From positions 27,769-91,768 of the forward strand of contig CALXWJ010000092.1 of assembly GCA_944392335.1 (NCBI GenBank): a stretch of DNA of 64,000 nucleotides, read 5' to 3'. The notes below the pieces were generated by a model. That model saw only the letters and a list, made by a program, of their open reading frames with translations, did no database searches and was not told the DNA's origin. A program made the translations under genes and the position numbers. Source of the DNA: an uncultured Clostridia bacterium (GTDB lineage Bacteria; Bacillota; Clostridia; UBA1381). Position 1 is the stretch's first letter. Each line of letters opens with the position of its first letter. Shown here piece by piece: positions 26,434 to 36,568 of the stretch.

Positions 26434-27546
26434 ATGAGCGGATTCAAAGGACTTTATATTCATATTCCGTTTTGTCTGCACAAATGCAAATACTGCGATT
26501 TTATATCCTTCTGCGGGCAGGAAGAACTGTATGATCTGTATATAGACAAGCTGTCGGAGGAAGCACTGGAATTTGAAGGTGAAAATATCGATACAATATT
26601 TATCGGCGGCGGGACTCCCACCGTATTATCCCCCGCTCAGCTTTCAAAGCTGTTTTGCTCTATAAATAAAACCTTTAATATAAGCCCTGAGTGTGAGTTT
26701 ACCGTTGAAGCAAATCCGAAAACCCTTTTTGCGGAAAAATTATCGGTCCTCAAGGAATACGGCGTTAACAGGATAAGCGTGGGCGTACAGTCGTTCAATG
26801 ATGACGAGCTTCAGAAAATCGGGCGAATACACACAGGCAAAAATGCTTATAATACAATAGATATGATAAAAAAATGCGGGTTTGAAAATATCAGCATAGA
26901 CCTTATGCTGTCGCTTCCGGGTCAAAATGAGGACAGCCTTTTTAAGACCCTTGATACGGCAGTTCGGATAGATCCGTCGCATATATCCTGCTACAGCCTT
27001 ATCCTTGAAGAAGGTACAAAGCTGTATGAGGAGTATACTTTAGGAATATACAGTGAGATTGATGAAGATTACGATCGTTATTTATATCATTTTACCGTAG
27101 ATTTTTTAAAACGCCACGGCTACAGCCGATATGAAATATCCAATTTTTCAAAGCCCGGCCGTCAATGCCGTCATAACATGAAATATTGGAACTGTGATGA
27201 ATACATCGGTCTGGGTATCGCGGCGCACTCATACCTCGGCGGCTGCCGGACATACAACACTTCAAGCCTCACCCAATATTTAAACGGTGACTTTCATTCC
27301 AAAGATATAACAATACTGAATGGCACAGATAAGATCAAAGAATATATCATAATGAGATTACGGCTTTCGGAGGGAATAAATGACAATGATTTTTTCGCGC
27401 GTTTCGGCGAAAAATTTTCCGGGCTCTACTCTTCGATCATTGAAAAGCTTATACGATACGGCCTTATGAGTCAAAACAAGGATAACTATTTTCTGACCGA
27501 CAAGGGAATAGATATTTCAAACAGTGTAATGTGTGAATTTCTGTGA
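26434..27546 (+). CDS. hemW: HemW-type radical SAM protein (heme chaperone)
   Basis: The protein has 370 residues. The radical SAM motif is CLHKCKYC near residues 14-21 after LYIHIPF. IGGGTPTVL and VEANPK, then RISVGVQSFND, are typical of the HemN/HemW group. The C-terminal HemN_C domain is present. HemW inserts heme into respiratory proteins and is not a coproporphyrinogen oxidase, although often annotated as such. It lies upstream of the heat-shock operon, its common place in Bacillota. The start follows AAAGGAG. Confidence 0.9.
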   Translation: MSGFKGLYIHIPFCLHKCKYCDFISFCGQEELYDLYIDKLSEEALEFEGENIDTIFIGGGTPTVLSPAQLSKLFCSINKTFNISPECEFTVEANPKTLFAEKLSVLKEYGVNRISVGVQSFNDDELQKIGRIHTGKNAYNTIDMIKKCGFENISIDLMLSLPGQNEDSLFKTLDTAVRIDPSHISCYSLILEEGTKLYEEYTLGIYSEIDEDYDRYLYHFTVDFLKRHGYSRYEISNFSKPGRQCRHNMKYWNCDEYIGLGIAAHSYLGGCRTYNTSSLTQYLNGDFHSKDITILNGTDKIKEYIIMRLRLSEGINDNDFFARFGEKFSGLYSSIIEKLIRYGLMSQNKDNYFLTDKGIDISNSVMCEFL

Positions 27547-27655
27547 TACCGTATTTTTAAAATAAAATTATGCATATAGATTATATGAAATTTTTCTATA
27601 ATAAATAAATTTTATGAACAATTTGTAAAAACAAATAAAAAATAATAAAAAACTC

Positions 27656-27684
27656 TTGACAATTTATCATAATAGTGGTATTTT
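27656..27684 (+). promoter_or_regulatory. Promoter of the hrcA operon
   Basis: TTGACA (27656-27661), 17 bases, TATTTT (27679-27684). Initiation would fall at the edge of the CIRCE element. A TATAAT also occurs 5 bases later but at a poor distance. Confidence 0.65.
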
Positions 27685-27691
27685 ATAATTG

Positions 27692-27718
27692 TTAGCACTC
27701 AATAAGTGTGAGTGCTAA
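27692..27718. promoter_or_regulatory. CIRCE operator (HrcA binding site)
   Basis: TTAGCACTC, 9 bases, GAGTGCTAA: a perfect match to the CIRCE consensus. HrcA binds it to repress the hrcA-grpE-dnaK-dnaJ operon until heat shock. Confidence 0.98.
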
Positions 27719-27739
27719 AAGCGAAAAGGAGTGTTCTTA

Positions 27740-28783
27740 ATGGAACTTAATGAAAGAAAACTCCGAATTTTGCAGGCAGTAATTGACGAATATATGGGAA
27801 CAGCCGAGCCGGTAGGTTCAAGAGTTATTTCAAAGAAAAATAATCTCGGACTGTCAAGCGCCACGATCCGTAATGAAATGGCGGATCTTGAGGAAATGGG
27901 ATTTTTGATCCAGCCGCATACCTCGGCAGGAAGGATTCCGTCGGATGCTGCTTACAGATATTATGTCAATTCCATGATGAAAAGATATAAGATCGGAGTA
28001 AAGACAATAGAACAATTACAGCTTGCTCTCGAGCAAAAAATCAATCAGCTTGATTCGATAATCAAAAAAGCGAGCCATATCACCTCAGCTCTTACAGACT
28101 ACACAACAATTATCACTACTCCGGAATTAAAGAGTAATTCTATAAAAAAATGTGAGCTTGTAAGTCTTAGCGGCGGTTGTTCGCTGCTTATCATCATCAC
28201 ACAGGCAGGTATTGTGAAAAATAAGATTTTAACACTTTCTTTAGATGATGCTTCGGCTGCCTTGTTAGGTGAAATAATCAATAAAACGCTATGCGGTCTA
28301 TGTACGAATGATATTACCTTCGACAAGATACAATCCATGCAGAATGAAATATCACAGCGGCTTGACCTTTCGCCAAAAGCGTTGATAAATATTCTTGATT
28401 TCATCTATGAGGCCATTGAGGAGCTGGATGATACGGATATTTATATAGAAAATGAAAAATCAATATTGAAGTACAACGATATTGAAAAGGCACAAAAAAT
28501 GTTTACCTTCCTTGAAGATAAGAAAAACCTGAAAAAACTGATAAAAGGCGATCCCAACAGCAAGGTAAACATAAAAATAGGTTCGGAAAACAAGGTCGAA
28601 GAACTGAAGGACTGCAGTCTGGTTACCGTAAATTATTCGTTGAACAACAAAACGGCAGGTCAGCTCGGCGTGATCGGTCCCAAGCGGATGAATTACGCAA
28701 AGGTTGTCGCCAGTCTCAACTGCATTTCCGAACATATAGATAAAATACTTTATCAAATGTATATTGGGGAAAGCGGGGAATAA
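27740..28783 (+). CDS. hrcA: Heat-inducible transcription repressor HrcA
   Basis: The protein has 347 residues. The winged-helix N-terminus is typical (LRILQAVIDEYMGTAEPVGS, then LGLSSATIRNEMADLEEMG, TSAGRIPSDAAYRYYV). It is the repressor of the CIRCE regulon, and GroEL normally keeps it active. The ATG at 27740 follows GGAG by 8 bases. It heads the operon; grpE begins 3 bases after the stop. Confidence 0.97.
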   Translation: MELNERKLRILQAVIDEYMGTAEPVGSRVISKKNNLGLSSATIRNEMADLEEMGFLIQPHTSAGRIPSDAAYRYYVNSMMKRYKIGVKTIEQLQLALEQKINQLDSIIKKASHITSALTDYTTIITTPELKSNSIKKCELVSLSGGCSLLIIITQAGIVKNKILTLSLDDASAALLGEIINKTLCGLCTNDITFDKIQSMQNEISQRLDLSPKALINILDFIYEAIEELDDTDIYIENEKSILKYNDIEKAQKMFTFLEDKKNLKKLIKGDPNSKVNIKIGSENKVEELKDCSLVTVNYSLNNKTAGQLGVIGPKRMNYAKVVASLNCISEHIDKILYQMYIGESGE

Positions 28784-28786
28784 AGA

Positions 28787-29383
28787 TTGTCTAAGCAAAA
28801 AAACAAAAACAAAGAAAATGAACAGAATGAACAAAAGGAAAATGTGATCCAAGCCGACGAAGCACAGCTTCCTGCCGAAGAAAGCGCTGCCGATGAAACG
28901 GCGGCGGATAATGCCGAAACAAAGCCGGAAGCGGACAAAACTGCAGAGCTTGAAGCTAAGATCAAAGAATGGGAAAACAAGTATAAATTTTTATACGCTG
29001 AATTTGATAATTATCGGAAGCGTACTACCAAAGAAAAGGATTCCCGCTATTCAGACGCCGTTATCGATACCGTAAACGCTTTTTTGGCGGTTGCGGATAA
29101 TCTTGACAGGGCGGTTACGACCAAGGTCGAATCCGAAGATGCAAAAAAGCTTATGGAAGGCGTTGAGCTGGTCAAAAAACAGATGTCAGACATACTGACA
29201 AAGCTTGATGTTACCCCTATCAAGTCTGTCGGCGAGGAGTTTGATCCAAATCTTCACAACGCGGTAATGCATATCGAAGATGAAAATATTACGGATAATA
29301 CTATAGTTGAAGAATTTCAAAAGGGCTACATATACAAAAACGAAAGAGTAGTCCGTCACAGTATGGTAAAAGTAGCAAACTGA
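28787..29383 (+). CDS. grpE: GrpE, nucleotide exchange factor of DnaK
   Basis: The protein has 198 residues and begins at a TTG codon, with GGGGA 7 bases upstream at the hrcA 3' end. A charged, low-complexity N-terminus leads into the long dimerisation coiled coil (ELEAKIKEWENKYKFLYAEF, then DNYRKRT). The beta-wing domain ends VGEEFDPNLHNAVMHIED and NERVVRHSMVKVAN. It promotes ADP release from DnaK. Confidence 0.96.
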   Translation: MSKQKNKNKENEQNEQKENVIQADEAQLPAEESAADETAADNAETKPEADKTAELEAKIKEWENKYKFLYAEFDNYRKRTTKEKDSRYSDAVIDTVNAFLAVADNLDRAVTTKVESEDAKKLMEGVELVKKQMSDILTKLDVTPIKSVGEEFDPNLHNAVMHIEDENITDNTIVEEFQKGYIYKNERVVRHSMVKVAN

Positions 29384-29409
29384 TTTATCTAATATAGGAG
29401 GAATTTATT

Positions 29410-31296
29410 ATGGGTAAAATTATTGGTATTGACTTAGGTACAACAAATTCATGTGTAGCTGTTATTGAAGGCGGTAAGCCTGAAGTAATAGCAAATTCAG
29501 AAGGCTCAAGAACAACCCCGTCTGTTGTGGCATTTCAGAAAAACGGCGAGAGGATCGTCGGCCAGGTCGCTAAAAGACAGGCAGTAACAAATGCAGACAG
29601 AACTATCATGTCAATCAAAAGACATATGGGAGAAAATTATAAAGTAACTATCGACGGAAAATCTTATACACCTCCCGAAATTTCAGCTATGATATTAACA
29701 AAGCTGAAGCAAGACGCCGAAAGCTATCTGGGAGAACCTGTTACGCAGGCTGTTATCACGGTTCCCGCATATTTCAGCGATTCGCAAAGACAGGCAACAA
29801 AGGATGCTGGAAAGATTGCCGGACTTGAAGTATTGAGGATCATTAACGAGCCTACGGCGGCTGCCCTTGCTTACGGTATGAACGACACCGATCAAAAGGT
29901 AATGATCTACGACCTGGGCGGCGGTACATTCGATGTATCCATTCTTGAGATCGGCGACGGCGTATTTGAAGTATTGTCTACAAACGGCGATACTCATTTG
30001 GGCGGTGATGATTTCGATGAAAGGATCATCAATTATCTTGTTGACGAATTCAAAAAGGAAAACGGAATTGATTTGACAACCGATAAAATGGCCATGCAAA
30101 GATTAAAAGAAGCAGCCGAAAAATCAAAGATCGAATTATCCGGCATGACTACATCCAATATCAATCTGCCGTTTATAACCGCAGACGCCGCCGGTCCGAA
30201 GCATTTGGATATTACATTGACAAAAGCAAAATTTGATGATCTGACGGCTGATCTGGTACAAAAAACTCTTGTATGTATCAGAAATGCGATGAAGGATGCT
30301 AATTTATCAAACAGTGATATCGATAAAGTGCTGCTTGTAGGAGGTTCTTCAAGAATACCTGCCGTTCAGGAAGCAGTTAAAAAGGAAATGGGTCAGGAGC
30401 CTCACAAGGGTATCAATCCTGATGAATGTGTTGCCATAGGCGCTGCTGTTCAGGCAGGCGTATTGGGCGGCGACGTTAAAGATCTTCTGCTGCTGGATGT
30501 TACACCATTGTCACTGGGTATTGAAACAATGGGCGGGGTATTTACAAAATTGATCGACAGAAATACCACCATCCCTACAAAGAAATCACAAATCTTTTCA
30601 ACAGCCGCAGACGGTCAAACAAGCGTTGAGGTCCATGTATTGCAGGGTGAACGCGACATAGCCCAATACAACAAAACACTTGGCCGTTTCAGTCTGACAG
30701 GTATTGCTCCCGCACCCAGAGGCGTACCTCAGATCGAAGTAACCTTTGATATAGACGCCAACGGTATCGTAAAGGTTTCGGCAAAAGATATGGCTACAGG
30801 CAACGAACAAAAAATCACCATCACTTCATCATCCAATTTAAGTGATGAAGATATCGACAGAGCTGTAAAAGAAGCCGAAAAATATGCCGAAGAGGATAAG
30901 AAACGTAAGGCTGAAGTTGAAATACGAAACAACGCTGAAAGTGCAGTGTCCCAGGCTGAGAGGACCTTAAATGAATTAGGCGACAAGGTCGATGCAAATG
31001 ACAAAGCCAACATTCAGGCAGAAATTGATAAGGTTAAGGAAGCCTTAAAGGGAACTGATACCGAAGCCATCAAGCAAGCCGGCGATAACTTGCAGCAGGC
31101 GTTCTACAAAGTATCGGAAAAAATATACCAGCAGGCAAATCCTCAGGGCGCAGCCGGCGGTCAGGGATTTAATCCCAATGATTTTAGCGGCGGGGCTCAG
31201 GGCGGTGCAGGATTTAACGGCGGCGCTCAGGGCAGTGCAAATGACAACGTATATGAAGCTGACTACAGGGAAGTGGATAACAACGACAATAAATAA
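29410..31296 (+). CDS. dnaK: Chaperone DnaK (Hsp70)
   Basis: The protein has 628 residues. ATPase motifs are [34 protein letters not shown] loop 2 and [15 protein letters not shown]. The substrate domain ([19 protein letters not shown]) and a Gly/Ala/Asn-rich C-terminal tail follow. As in Gram-positive DnaK, the segment found in the E. coli ATPase domain appears shortened. It lies 26 bp after grpE and is well supplied with GGAGG. A terminator-like hairpin separates it from dnaJ. Confidence 0.98.
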   Translation: MGKIIGIDLGTTNSCVAVIEGGKPEVIANSEGSRTTPSVVAFQKNGERIVGQVAKRQAVTNADRTIMSIKRHMGENYKVTIDGKSYTPPEISAMILTKLKQDAESYLGEPVTQAVITVPAYFSDSQRQATKDAGKIAGLEVLRIINEPTAAALAYGMNDTDQKVMIYDLGGGTFDVSILEIGDGVFEVLSTNGDTHLGGDDFDERIINYLVDEFKKENGIDLTTDKMAMQRLKEAAEKSKIELSGMTTSNINLPFITADAAGPKHLDITLTKAKFDDLTADLVQKTLVCIRNAMKDANLSNSDIDKVLLVGGSSRIPAVQEAVKKEMGQEPHKGINPDECVAIGAAVQAGVLGGDVKDLLLLDVTPLSLGIETMGGVFTKLIDRNTTIPTKKSQIFSTAADGQTSVEVHVLQGERDIAQYNKTLGRFSLTGIAPAPRGVPQIEVTFDIDANGIVKVSAKDMATGNEQKITITSSSNLSDEDIDRAVKEAEKYAEEDKKRKAEVEIRNNAESAVSQAERTLNELGDKVDANDKANIQAEIDKVKEALKGTDTEAIKQAGDNLQQAFYKVSEKIYQQANPQGAAGGQGFNPNDFSGGAQGGAGFNGGAQGSANDNVYEADYREVDNNDNK

Positions 31297-31375
31297 CAGC
31301 TTTACTTGATCGAAAACAATTCAGTTTAAGTATATAAATTCTTTTGAATATACGGCGCGGAATTTAAGGATTATT

Positions 31376-31403
31376 TAAAGGGCGGCATTAGTCGCCCTTT
31401 TTA
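31376..31403 (+). terminator. Terminator or attenuator between dnaK and dnaJ
   Basis: AAAGGGCG and CGCCCTTTTT pair around an 8-base loop, followed by T residues. As dnaJ lies 70 bp further without a clear new promoter, partial read-through (attenuation) is likely. Confidence 0.75.
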
Positions 31404-31471
31404 ACGGTAAGGGAAGCTCTTTACAAAATCCTTATTTTTATTACAATAAGCTATTGGGTAGGTGAATCAAA

Positions 31472-32608
31472 TTGGCAGATAAAAGAGATTATTATGAGGT
31501 ACTCGGCGTTTCAAGGAGTGCTTCAGATGATGAAATAAAAAAAGCATACAGAAAAGAAGCAAAAAAATATCATCCCGACTTACACCCCGGCGATAAAGAA
31601 GCAGAAGCCAAATTTAAAGAAGTAAATGAAGCATATGAGGTATTGTCCGACAGCGAAAAAAAGGCAAGGTATGACCAATTCGGTCATGCAGGCGTAGACC
31701 CTAATTTCTCACAAGGCGGAGGAGGCTTCGGCGGCTTTGATGATTTCGGAGACATATTCTCAAATATATTCGGAGGAGGCTTCGGCGGTTTTGGCGGCGG
31801 TTCAAGAAGAAACGGTCCGGTGCGCGGTGCGGATATTCAACAGGTTATTGATATTACTTTTGAAGAAGCAGCTTTCGGATGTAAGAAAAATATACAGGTA
31901 ACGCGTGCCGAAAACTGTACGGCATGTAAAGGTACAGGCGCTAAAGCAGGAACATCTCCCGTAACCTGTAAACGCTGTAACGGTCAGGGGCAAATAAGAC
32001 AGCAAACAAGAACACCCCTCGGATACATGACAAATATCACAACCTGTCCCGATTGTAAAGGAACCGGTAAAGTTATCACCGATCCATGCAGAGAGTGCCG
32101 CGGAACAGGTAAAGTACGTAAAACTTCTACCATTGAGATTAATATACCTCAAGGTATCAATCATGGTCAGACCATACAGGTCAGCGGAAAAGGCGAACCC
32201 GGTTCAAGAGGCGGATCCGCAGGAGACCTGCTTATCACAATCAGGATCAAGCCCCATCCGATTTTTAAAAGGGAAAACTATAATGTGTTTATTGAAATAC
32301 CTATTACCTTTGTGCAGGCAACTCTCGGCTCAACAATAAAAGTACCCACTCTTGACGGTATGGTTGAATATGATATTCCCGAAGGAACTCAGACGGGAAC
32401 AGTATTTAAGCTCAAAGGCAAAGGTATACCCTTTATCAGAAGCAAAAACCGCGGCGACGAATATGTTACCGTAGAGGTTGAAGTACCGAAAAACCTGTCC
32501 CCGAAACAAAAAGAACTTTTAAGAGAATTTGACGCTGCCTCATCAGGCAAAGAATATTATAAAAAGCAAAAAAACTGGATCGATAAAATGAAGGATTTCT
32601 TAAAATAA
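31472..32608 (+). CDS. dnaJ: Chaperone DnaJ (Hsp40)
   Basis: The protein has 378 residues and starts at TTG with GGTAGGTG upstream. The J domain contains the HPD motif ([15 protein letters not shown]). A Gly/Phe-rich region follows, then four zinc-binding repeats ([32 protein letters not shown]) and the C-terminal substrate-binding barrels. It stimulates DnaK ATP hydrolysis and delivers clients. Confidence 0.97.
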   Translation: MADKRDYYEVLGVSRSASDDEIKKAYRKEAKKYHPDLHPGDKEAEAKFKEVNEAYEVLSDSEKKARYDQFGHAGVDPNFSQGGGGFGGFDDFGDIFSNIFGGGFGGFGGGSRRNGPVRGADIQQVIDITFEEAAFGCKKNIQVTRAENCTACKGTGAKAGTSPVTCKRCNGQGQIRQQTRTPLGYMTNITTCPDCKGTGKVITDPCRECRGTGKVRKTSTIEINIPQGINHGQTIQVSGKGEPGSRGGSAGDLLITIRIKPHPIFKRENYNVFIEIPITFVQATLGSTIKVPTLDGMVEYDIPEGTQTGTVFKLKGKGIPFIRSKNRGDEYVTVEVEVPKNLSPKQKELLREFDAASSGKEYYKKQKNWIDKMKDFLK

Positions 32609-32732
32609 CAGCTTCTTTATTAATTAACAGTCGATTTTTATGAAATGAAATGAAATAAAACAAGTCAGTAAATTGAATTTTATTTGACTGATAATATTAC
32701 ACGTAAAACAATTTATAAAAAGGAGCATCTTT

Positions 32733-33284
32733 ATGTCAATTTCTTTAACGATGCCTATCTCAAAAGATATTATAAAAACACTTAAAGCGGGTGACAGAGT
32801 CCTTTTGTCAGGGGTTATTTATACTGCCCGCGATGCAGCGCATGAACGTATGGTAAAGGACTATTATGCCGGGAAACCCTTCCCCATTGATTTAAAAAAT
32901 CAGGCAATATATTATGCCGGTCCATGCCCTGCAAAGCCGGGCGAAGTAATCGGCTCTTGCGGGCCTACTACTGCAGGACGAATGGACGCATACACGCCTC
33001 TTTTGCTTGATAATGGTCTTAGTGTTATGATAGGAAAAGGAGCGAGAAGTAAAGAAGTAACTGACGCAATTATAAGAAATTGCTGTATATATTTGGGTGC
33101 TATAGGCGGTGCAGGCGCATTAATCGCACAATGCATAAAATCTGCAGAAGTCGTATGCTATGATGACTTGGGCACCGAAGCCATCAGAAAACTTGTTGTA
33201 AAAGATCTTCCGCTTACCGTTTTGACCGATTGTAACGGGAATGATTTATACAAAATCGGTATACAAAAATTCAAAAAAATATAA
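32733..33284 (+). CDS. Fe-S hydro-lyase beta-type subunit (fumarase/tartrate dehydratase C-terminal type)
   Basis: The protein has 183 residues. LKAGDRVLLSGVIYTARDAAHERM, then GPCPAKPGEVIGSCGPTTAGRMD and IGKGARS, match the beta subunit or C-terminal domain of class I fumarases and L(+)-tartrate dehydratase. The partner alpha subunit, which holds the 4Fe-4S cluster, is not adjacent on either side. It must be encoded elsewhere if the enzyme is active. A GGAGC site precedes the ATG. A hairpin at 33453 ends the transcript. Confidence 0.88.
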   Translation: MSISLTMPISKDIIKTLKAGDRVLLSGVIYTARDAAHERMVKDYYAGKPFPIDLKNQAIYYAGPCPAKPGEVIGSCGPTTAGRMDAYTPLLLDNGLSVMIGKGARSKEVTDAIIRNCCIYLGAIGGAGALIAQCIKSAEVVCYDDLGTEAIRKLVVKDLPLTVLTDCNGNDLYKIGIQKFKKI

Positions 33285-33452
33285 AATTTTATTATACTAT
33301 AAAAGGATGTTTTATTGATAGATATATTTACATATTCTATATTCTTTATAATTGATAAGAAAACATTATAACAATGTTTATATATGTTTACTATCTCATA
33401 AAAAAACCGTCTAAACGGTATATTTAACAAATTAATAATCTTTATTTTGAGC

Positions 33453-33490
33453 AAAATGGCATAGCGTTATAGCATTGCCATTTTTTTATA
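33453..33490 (+). terminator. Probable terminator in a 413-bp AT-rich gap
   Basis: AAAATGGCA and TGCCATTTT pair around a 14-base loop, followed by T residues. It could serve both converging genes. The rest of 33285-33697 shows only AT-rich sequence with a small ACCGT/ACGGT hairpin near 33407. Confidence 0.6.
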
Positions 33491-33697
33491 TAATATTTTT
33501 TTCAGTCAAAATTTTTTTCTGATTTATTTGAAAAATATTTTCCAAAGATTTACATAAATGCTTTATCATGATTGATAATATTTTATGTATATGTTATTAT
33601 TTTGATGAATATATTAGAGAGAATCCAATTTAATAATACCCAACTCGACATATAATCAAATCGGCGTCCTGATATTCAAAAATTTTGTTATTAAATT

Positions 33698-35380
33698 TTA
33701 TAACGCTTTTTCCCATTCTTCCCTGAACTGTCTGACTGACTGCTGTCTTAACGTTCTGTCATCATTTACCGCTTTTGATGCAACCAAAAAAAGTTTTTCG
33801 TCAAGCTGCCATTTATCAAGCGTACGGTCTCCATCACCAAACATTTCAAACGCTGCGGCACCGACGGTATAAACATTTGTAATCTCATCCAAAACTGCCC
33901 CAATCTGATATTCCTCCGGTGACATATAACGTGAGCTTCCCCACATTCTACCCATATTGTTTACATAGGGATATTTTTGAAACAAGTCAATGTCGCATAT
34001 TACGGTTTTTCCGTTTTTAAAATCATACATGATACTGCCATCATAAAAATCAATTGCAATATAGTTTTGTAAAGCTGTATATTCAAAAAAATCAAGTATA
34101 TCATGAAACACCGTCAATCGGTCCGTCACCGGAAGCCGCATAAATCTGTAATGCTCTGTCGGATACATTTTTCCGATACAACCTCCCTGCACCCATTTAA
34201 AAACCACTGCAAATCCTCCCGCAATTTCTTCGGCATCAATAAACTCAATCAAATTATCATGCTGTAAATTTTGATATACCGATACTGAAGCTCTAAGTCT
34301 TTTTACTGCATCTTCAGGCTTTCCGGTATACCGCTCTGTGGGTGCACCGGCAAATTTTATAAAATAACGTTTTTCATCCTTTTCGCATCCAAAACATATA
34401 TTTCCCGAGTCCTGATCATCAAAAACCTTAAATACTTTACCGTATTTACTTAAAAAGCTAAAATCAAAATATGTTTTCAGTTTATAAGGGATTTCGTCAA
34501 CATATTGCAGATAATATCCCTTAAAATACCATGTAGGTATTGGATTTTTCATATTATCGTACCATGTTAAAATTTCATCTGCTTGATTGAGCATAATATT
34601 CACCCGGTCTCTTCCAAAAGGTATTGCCCAATATACAGAGGAGAGTATATTGCTTGAAATATAAAGAGCAAGCAGTTTCCAAAATATAAGCGGTACTTCG
34701 GAATCAAAGTAACCGTTCACCATACCGGACGCAAAAAGAGGAGATTTTTGAGCACACCAAACAATACGATTAAATTCCTCCCACGGATCACCATAATCAT
34801 TACGGTTAAAATCAATAATATTCAGCTTTTTATTTTTGTCTATCATCATATTTCCTATGTGATAATCTCCATGCTGGTATACCTGAGGCCTGTTCTTCAG
34901 CAAATGGCGATTGTTACTTATGTAGTCAATAAAAGCCTGCCCTTTCTCATATTTAATAGTACATTCTTCATAACGTCTTATTTTCACATCAATCTTTCTG
35001 TTAAATCGTGTTTCCCAGTCTTCCTTATTTTCCGGTGCCGGTAAGGAATGGATTTTACGCAGTATACAACCAGCTTCCAAACCGTAAACATACTGTTGCG
35101 TATCTGTATATGTTAAAATAATATCTTCTGCATCACTGCCTTCAATCCATCCGTATATAATATAAACACCTTCATCACAAATTCCGAACTCTATCGGCTC
35201 ACACATTGGTATTTCAAGGGAGAATGCTCTTTTTGCCATATCAAATTCAAAATGTTTTGCATCGTACTGTTTAACATTCGATATCCTCAAAAGATAGCGT
35301 ATTCCTTTTTCATCGGTAATACAGTATTTTCTGTCCCCCGACCATCCTTTGTTTATCGGTTCTTTAGATATATATTTCAT
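33698..35380 (-). CDS. Fusion of an aminoglycoside-phosphotransferase-like kinase and a protein-kinase-like domain
   Basis: The protein has 560 residues. The N-terminal half (1 to about 290) is an APH-type kinase: catalytic loop QHGDYHIGNMM near 169-179 and metal-binding IIDFNRND near 188-195. The second half (about 305-560) looks like a serine/threonine-kinase-like domain: Lys342 in YFIKFAG, a catalytic-loop-like AIDFYDGSIM near 442-451 and CDIDLF near 462-467 in place of DFG. Relatives often occur as separate genes; the fusion is uncommon in my experience. Phosphate acceptors are unknown: small molecule, antibiotic or protein. Monocistronic, with the AraC gene upstream on the same strand. 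Confidence 0.78.
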   Translation of the reverse strand: MKYISKEPINKGWSGDRKYCITDEKGIRYLLRISNVKQYDAKHFEFDMAKRAFSLEIPMCEPIEFGICDEGVYIIYGWIEGSDAEDIILTYTDTQQYVYGLEAGCILRKIHSLPAPENKEDWETRFNRKIDVKIRRYEECTIKYEKGQAFIDYISNNRHLLKNRPQVYQHGDYHIGNMMIDKNKKLNIIDFNRNDYGDPWEEFNRIVWCAQKSPLFASGMVNGYFDSEVPLIFWKLLALYISSNILSSVYWAIPFGRDRVNIMLNQADEILTWYDNMKNPIPTWYFKGYYLQYVDEIPYKLKTYFDFSFLSKYGKVFKVFDDQDSGNICFGCEKDEKRYFIKFAGAPTERYTGKPEDAVKRLRASVSVYQNLQHDNLIEFIDAEEIAGGFAVVFKWVQGGCIGKMYPTEHYRFMRLPVTDRLTVFHDILDFFEYTALQNYIAIDFYDGSIMYDFKNGKTVICDIDLFQKYPYVNNMGRMWGSSRYMSPEEYQIGAVLDEITNVYTVGAAAFEMFGDGDRTLDKWQLDEKLFLVASKAVNDDRTLRQQSVRQFREEWEKAL

Positions 35381-35418
35381 TTTAAGATTTGCACTCCCGA
35401 TATTTTTTCTTTTATGTA

Positions 35419-36306
35419 CTATACAATTAATGCTTTTTTAAACTGTTTCGGCGACATATGCTTGAACTGTTTGAATTGCTGAATAAAATAGCTTGAGGTC
35501 GTAAACCCGCACAATCCCGCAATCTCGGTAATCGAATAATTGCCTGAGATCAACAGCTTCTCCGCGTTTGTTATACGAACATAATTCAAATACTCCGTAA
35601 AGCTCTTTTTCATATATTGTTTAAATATTCTTGAAAAATAACTGTAGCTCAGATTGCATTTTTTTGCAACTTCAGATGCTTTTATGTCATCACTGTAATT
35701 TTCCGAAATAAAATCAAGCGCCGTCTGCATTCTTTTTATTAAATCGTCGCTGAGCGTATATTCATTTTCCGGATCCATGTTCAGATTGTGCCAATACCTT
35801 ACGATCCATAAAAATATTCTTGATATATCGGTTTTTACCGCCATTTCATAGCCATATTTTTTTTCACAAAATTCACTGTGTATTTCATGCATAAGATACG
35901 GTATAAATGTATTTTCTATTTCTTTACTTTTAAATACCCGCTGATGATTTGATCTGTTCAGCATAAACGGCATAACATATTTCATATCAAAAATCGAAAC
36001 GGTTGAAGTATACAGCATTTCCGGCAGAAACCTGATGCATATATATTTGCCTCCGTTGTCAATAAGTGAACATATCCTGTGTATTTCTCTTGAATTTATT
36101 ACTACCATATCACCTTTTGAAAATCTGAAATATTTTGAATTCAACCATATTTCAAACTCACCCTCGGTACAAAACAGCATTTCTATATAGTTATGCAAAT
36201 GCGCGCAAGTACATTCACCTATATAATCGGCATATTGATAATGTACCATAAAAGGCTGTTCAATCCCATCAAATGTTGCAACGCCTTCATCTAATTCATG
36301 ATTCAT
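35419..36306 (-). CDS. AraC family transcriptional regulator
   Basis: The protein has 295 residues. The N-terminal cupin carries HLHNYIEMLFCTEGEFEIW and FSKGDMVVINSREIHRI, as in sugar-responsive AraC proteins. The C-terminal helix-turn-helix pair ends ITEIAGLCGFTTSSYFIQQF and MSPKQFKKAL. The ATG at 36306 is preceded by TTGGAGA at 9 bases. It is divergent from the dehydrogenase/isomerase cluster, which it most likely regulates. Confidence 0.88.
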   Translation of the reverse strand: MNHELDEGVATFDGIEQPFMVHYQYADYIGECTCAHLHNYIEMLFCTEGEFEIWLNSKYFRFSKGDMVVINSREIHRICSLIDNGGKYICIRFLPEMLYTSTVSIFDMKYVMPFMLNRSNHQRVFKSKEIENTFIPYLMHEIHSEFCEKKYGYEMAVKTDISRIFLWIVRYWHNLNMDPENEYTLSDDLIKRMQTALDFISENYSDDIKASEVAKKCNLSYSYFSRIFKQYMKKSFTEYLNYVRITNAEKLLISGNYSITEIAGLCGFTTSSYFIQQFKQFKHMSPKQFKKALIV

Positions 36307-36482
36307 AAAAAAAATCTCCAATGACAAAATTTTGATATTTTTTTGTTTATTTTTTATATTAATCCTTATTAACTTATGCTATAATCAATTCGAATAATAA
36401 GATAAATATTTTTCTTGTATTGTTTCAATTGTACTATAAAAAAAGACCACAGTCAATATTTTTATAAAAAATAAAGTGATTT

Positions 36483-36511
36483 TTTACATAATACTGGAAA
36501 ATTTATATTTT
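36483..36511 (+). promoter_or_regulatory. Candidate promoter of the first Gfo/Idh/MocA gene
   Basis: TTTACA (36483-36488), 17 bases, TATTTT (36506-36511). A second candidate, an extended -10 TGCTATAAT, lies at 36377-36385. The remaining 36307-36568 is AT-rich. Confidence 0.4.
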
Positions 36512-36568
36512 ATTATGGGCGGAGAAAATAAAAAAAATTAAATAATATTTTTTTAGGAGGACAAAAAA

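Noticed and set aside
26434..27546. Oxygen-independent coproporphyrinogen III oxidase HemN
   Set aside because: Length, short N-terminus and location before hrcA fit HemW.
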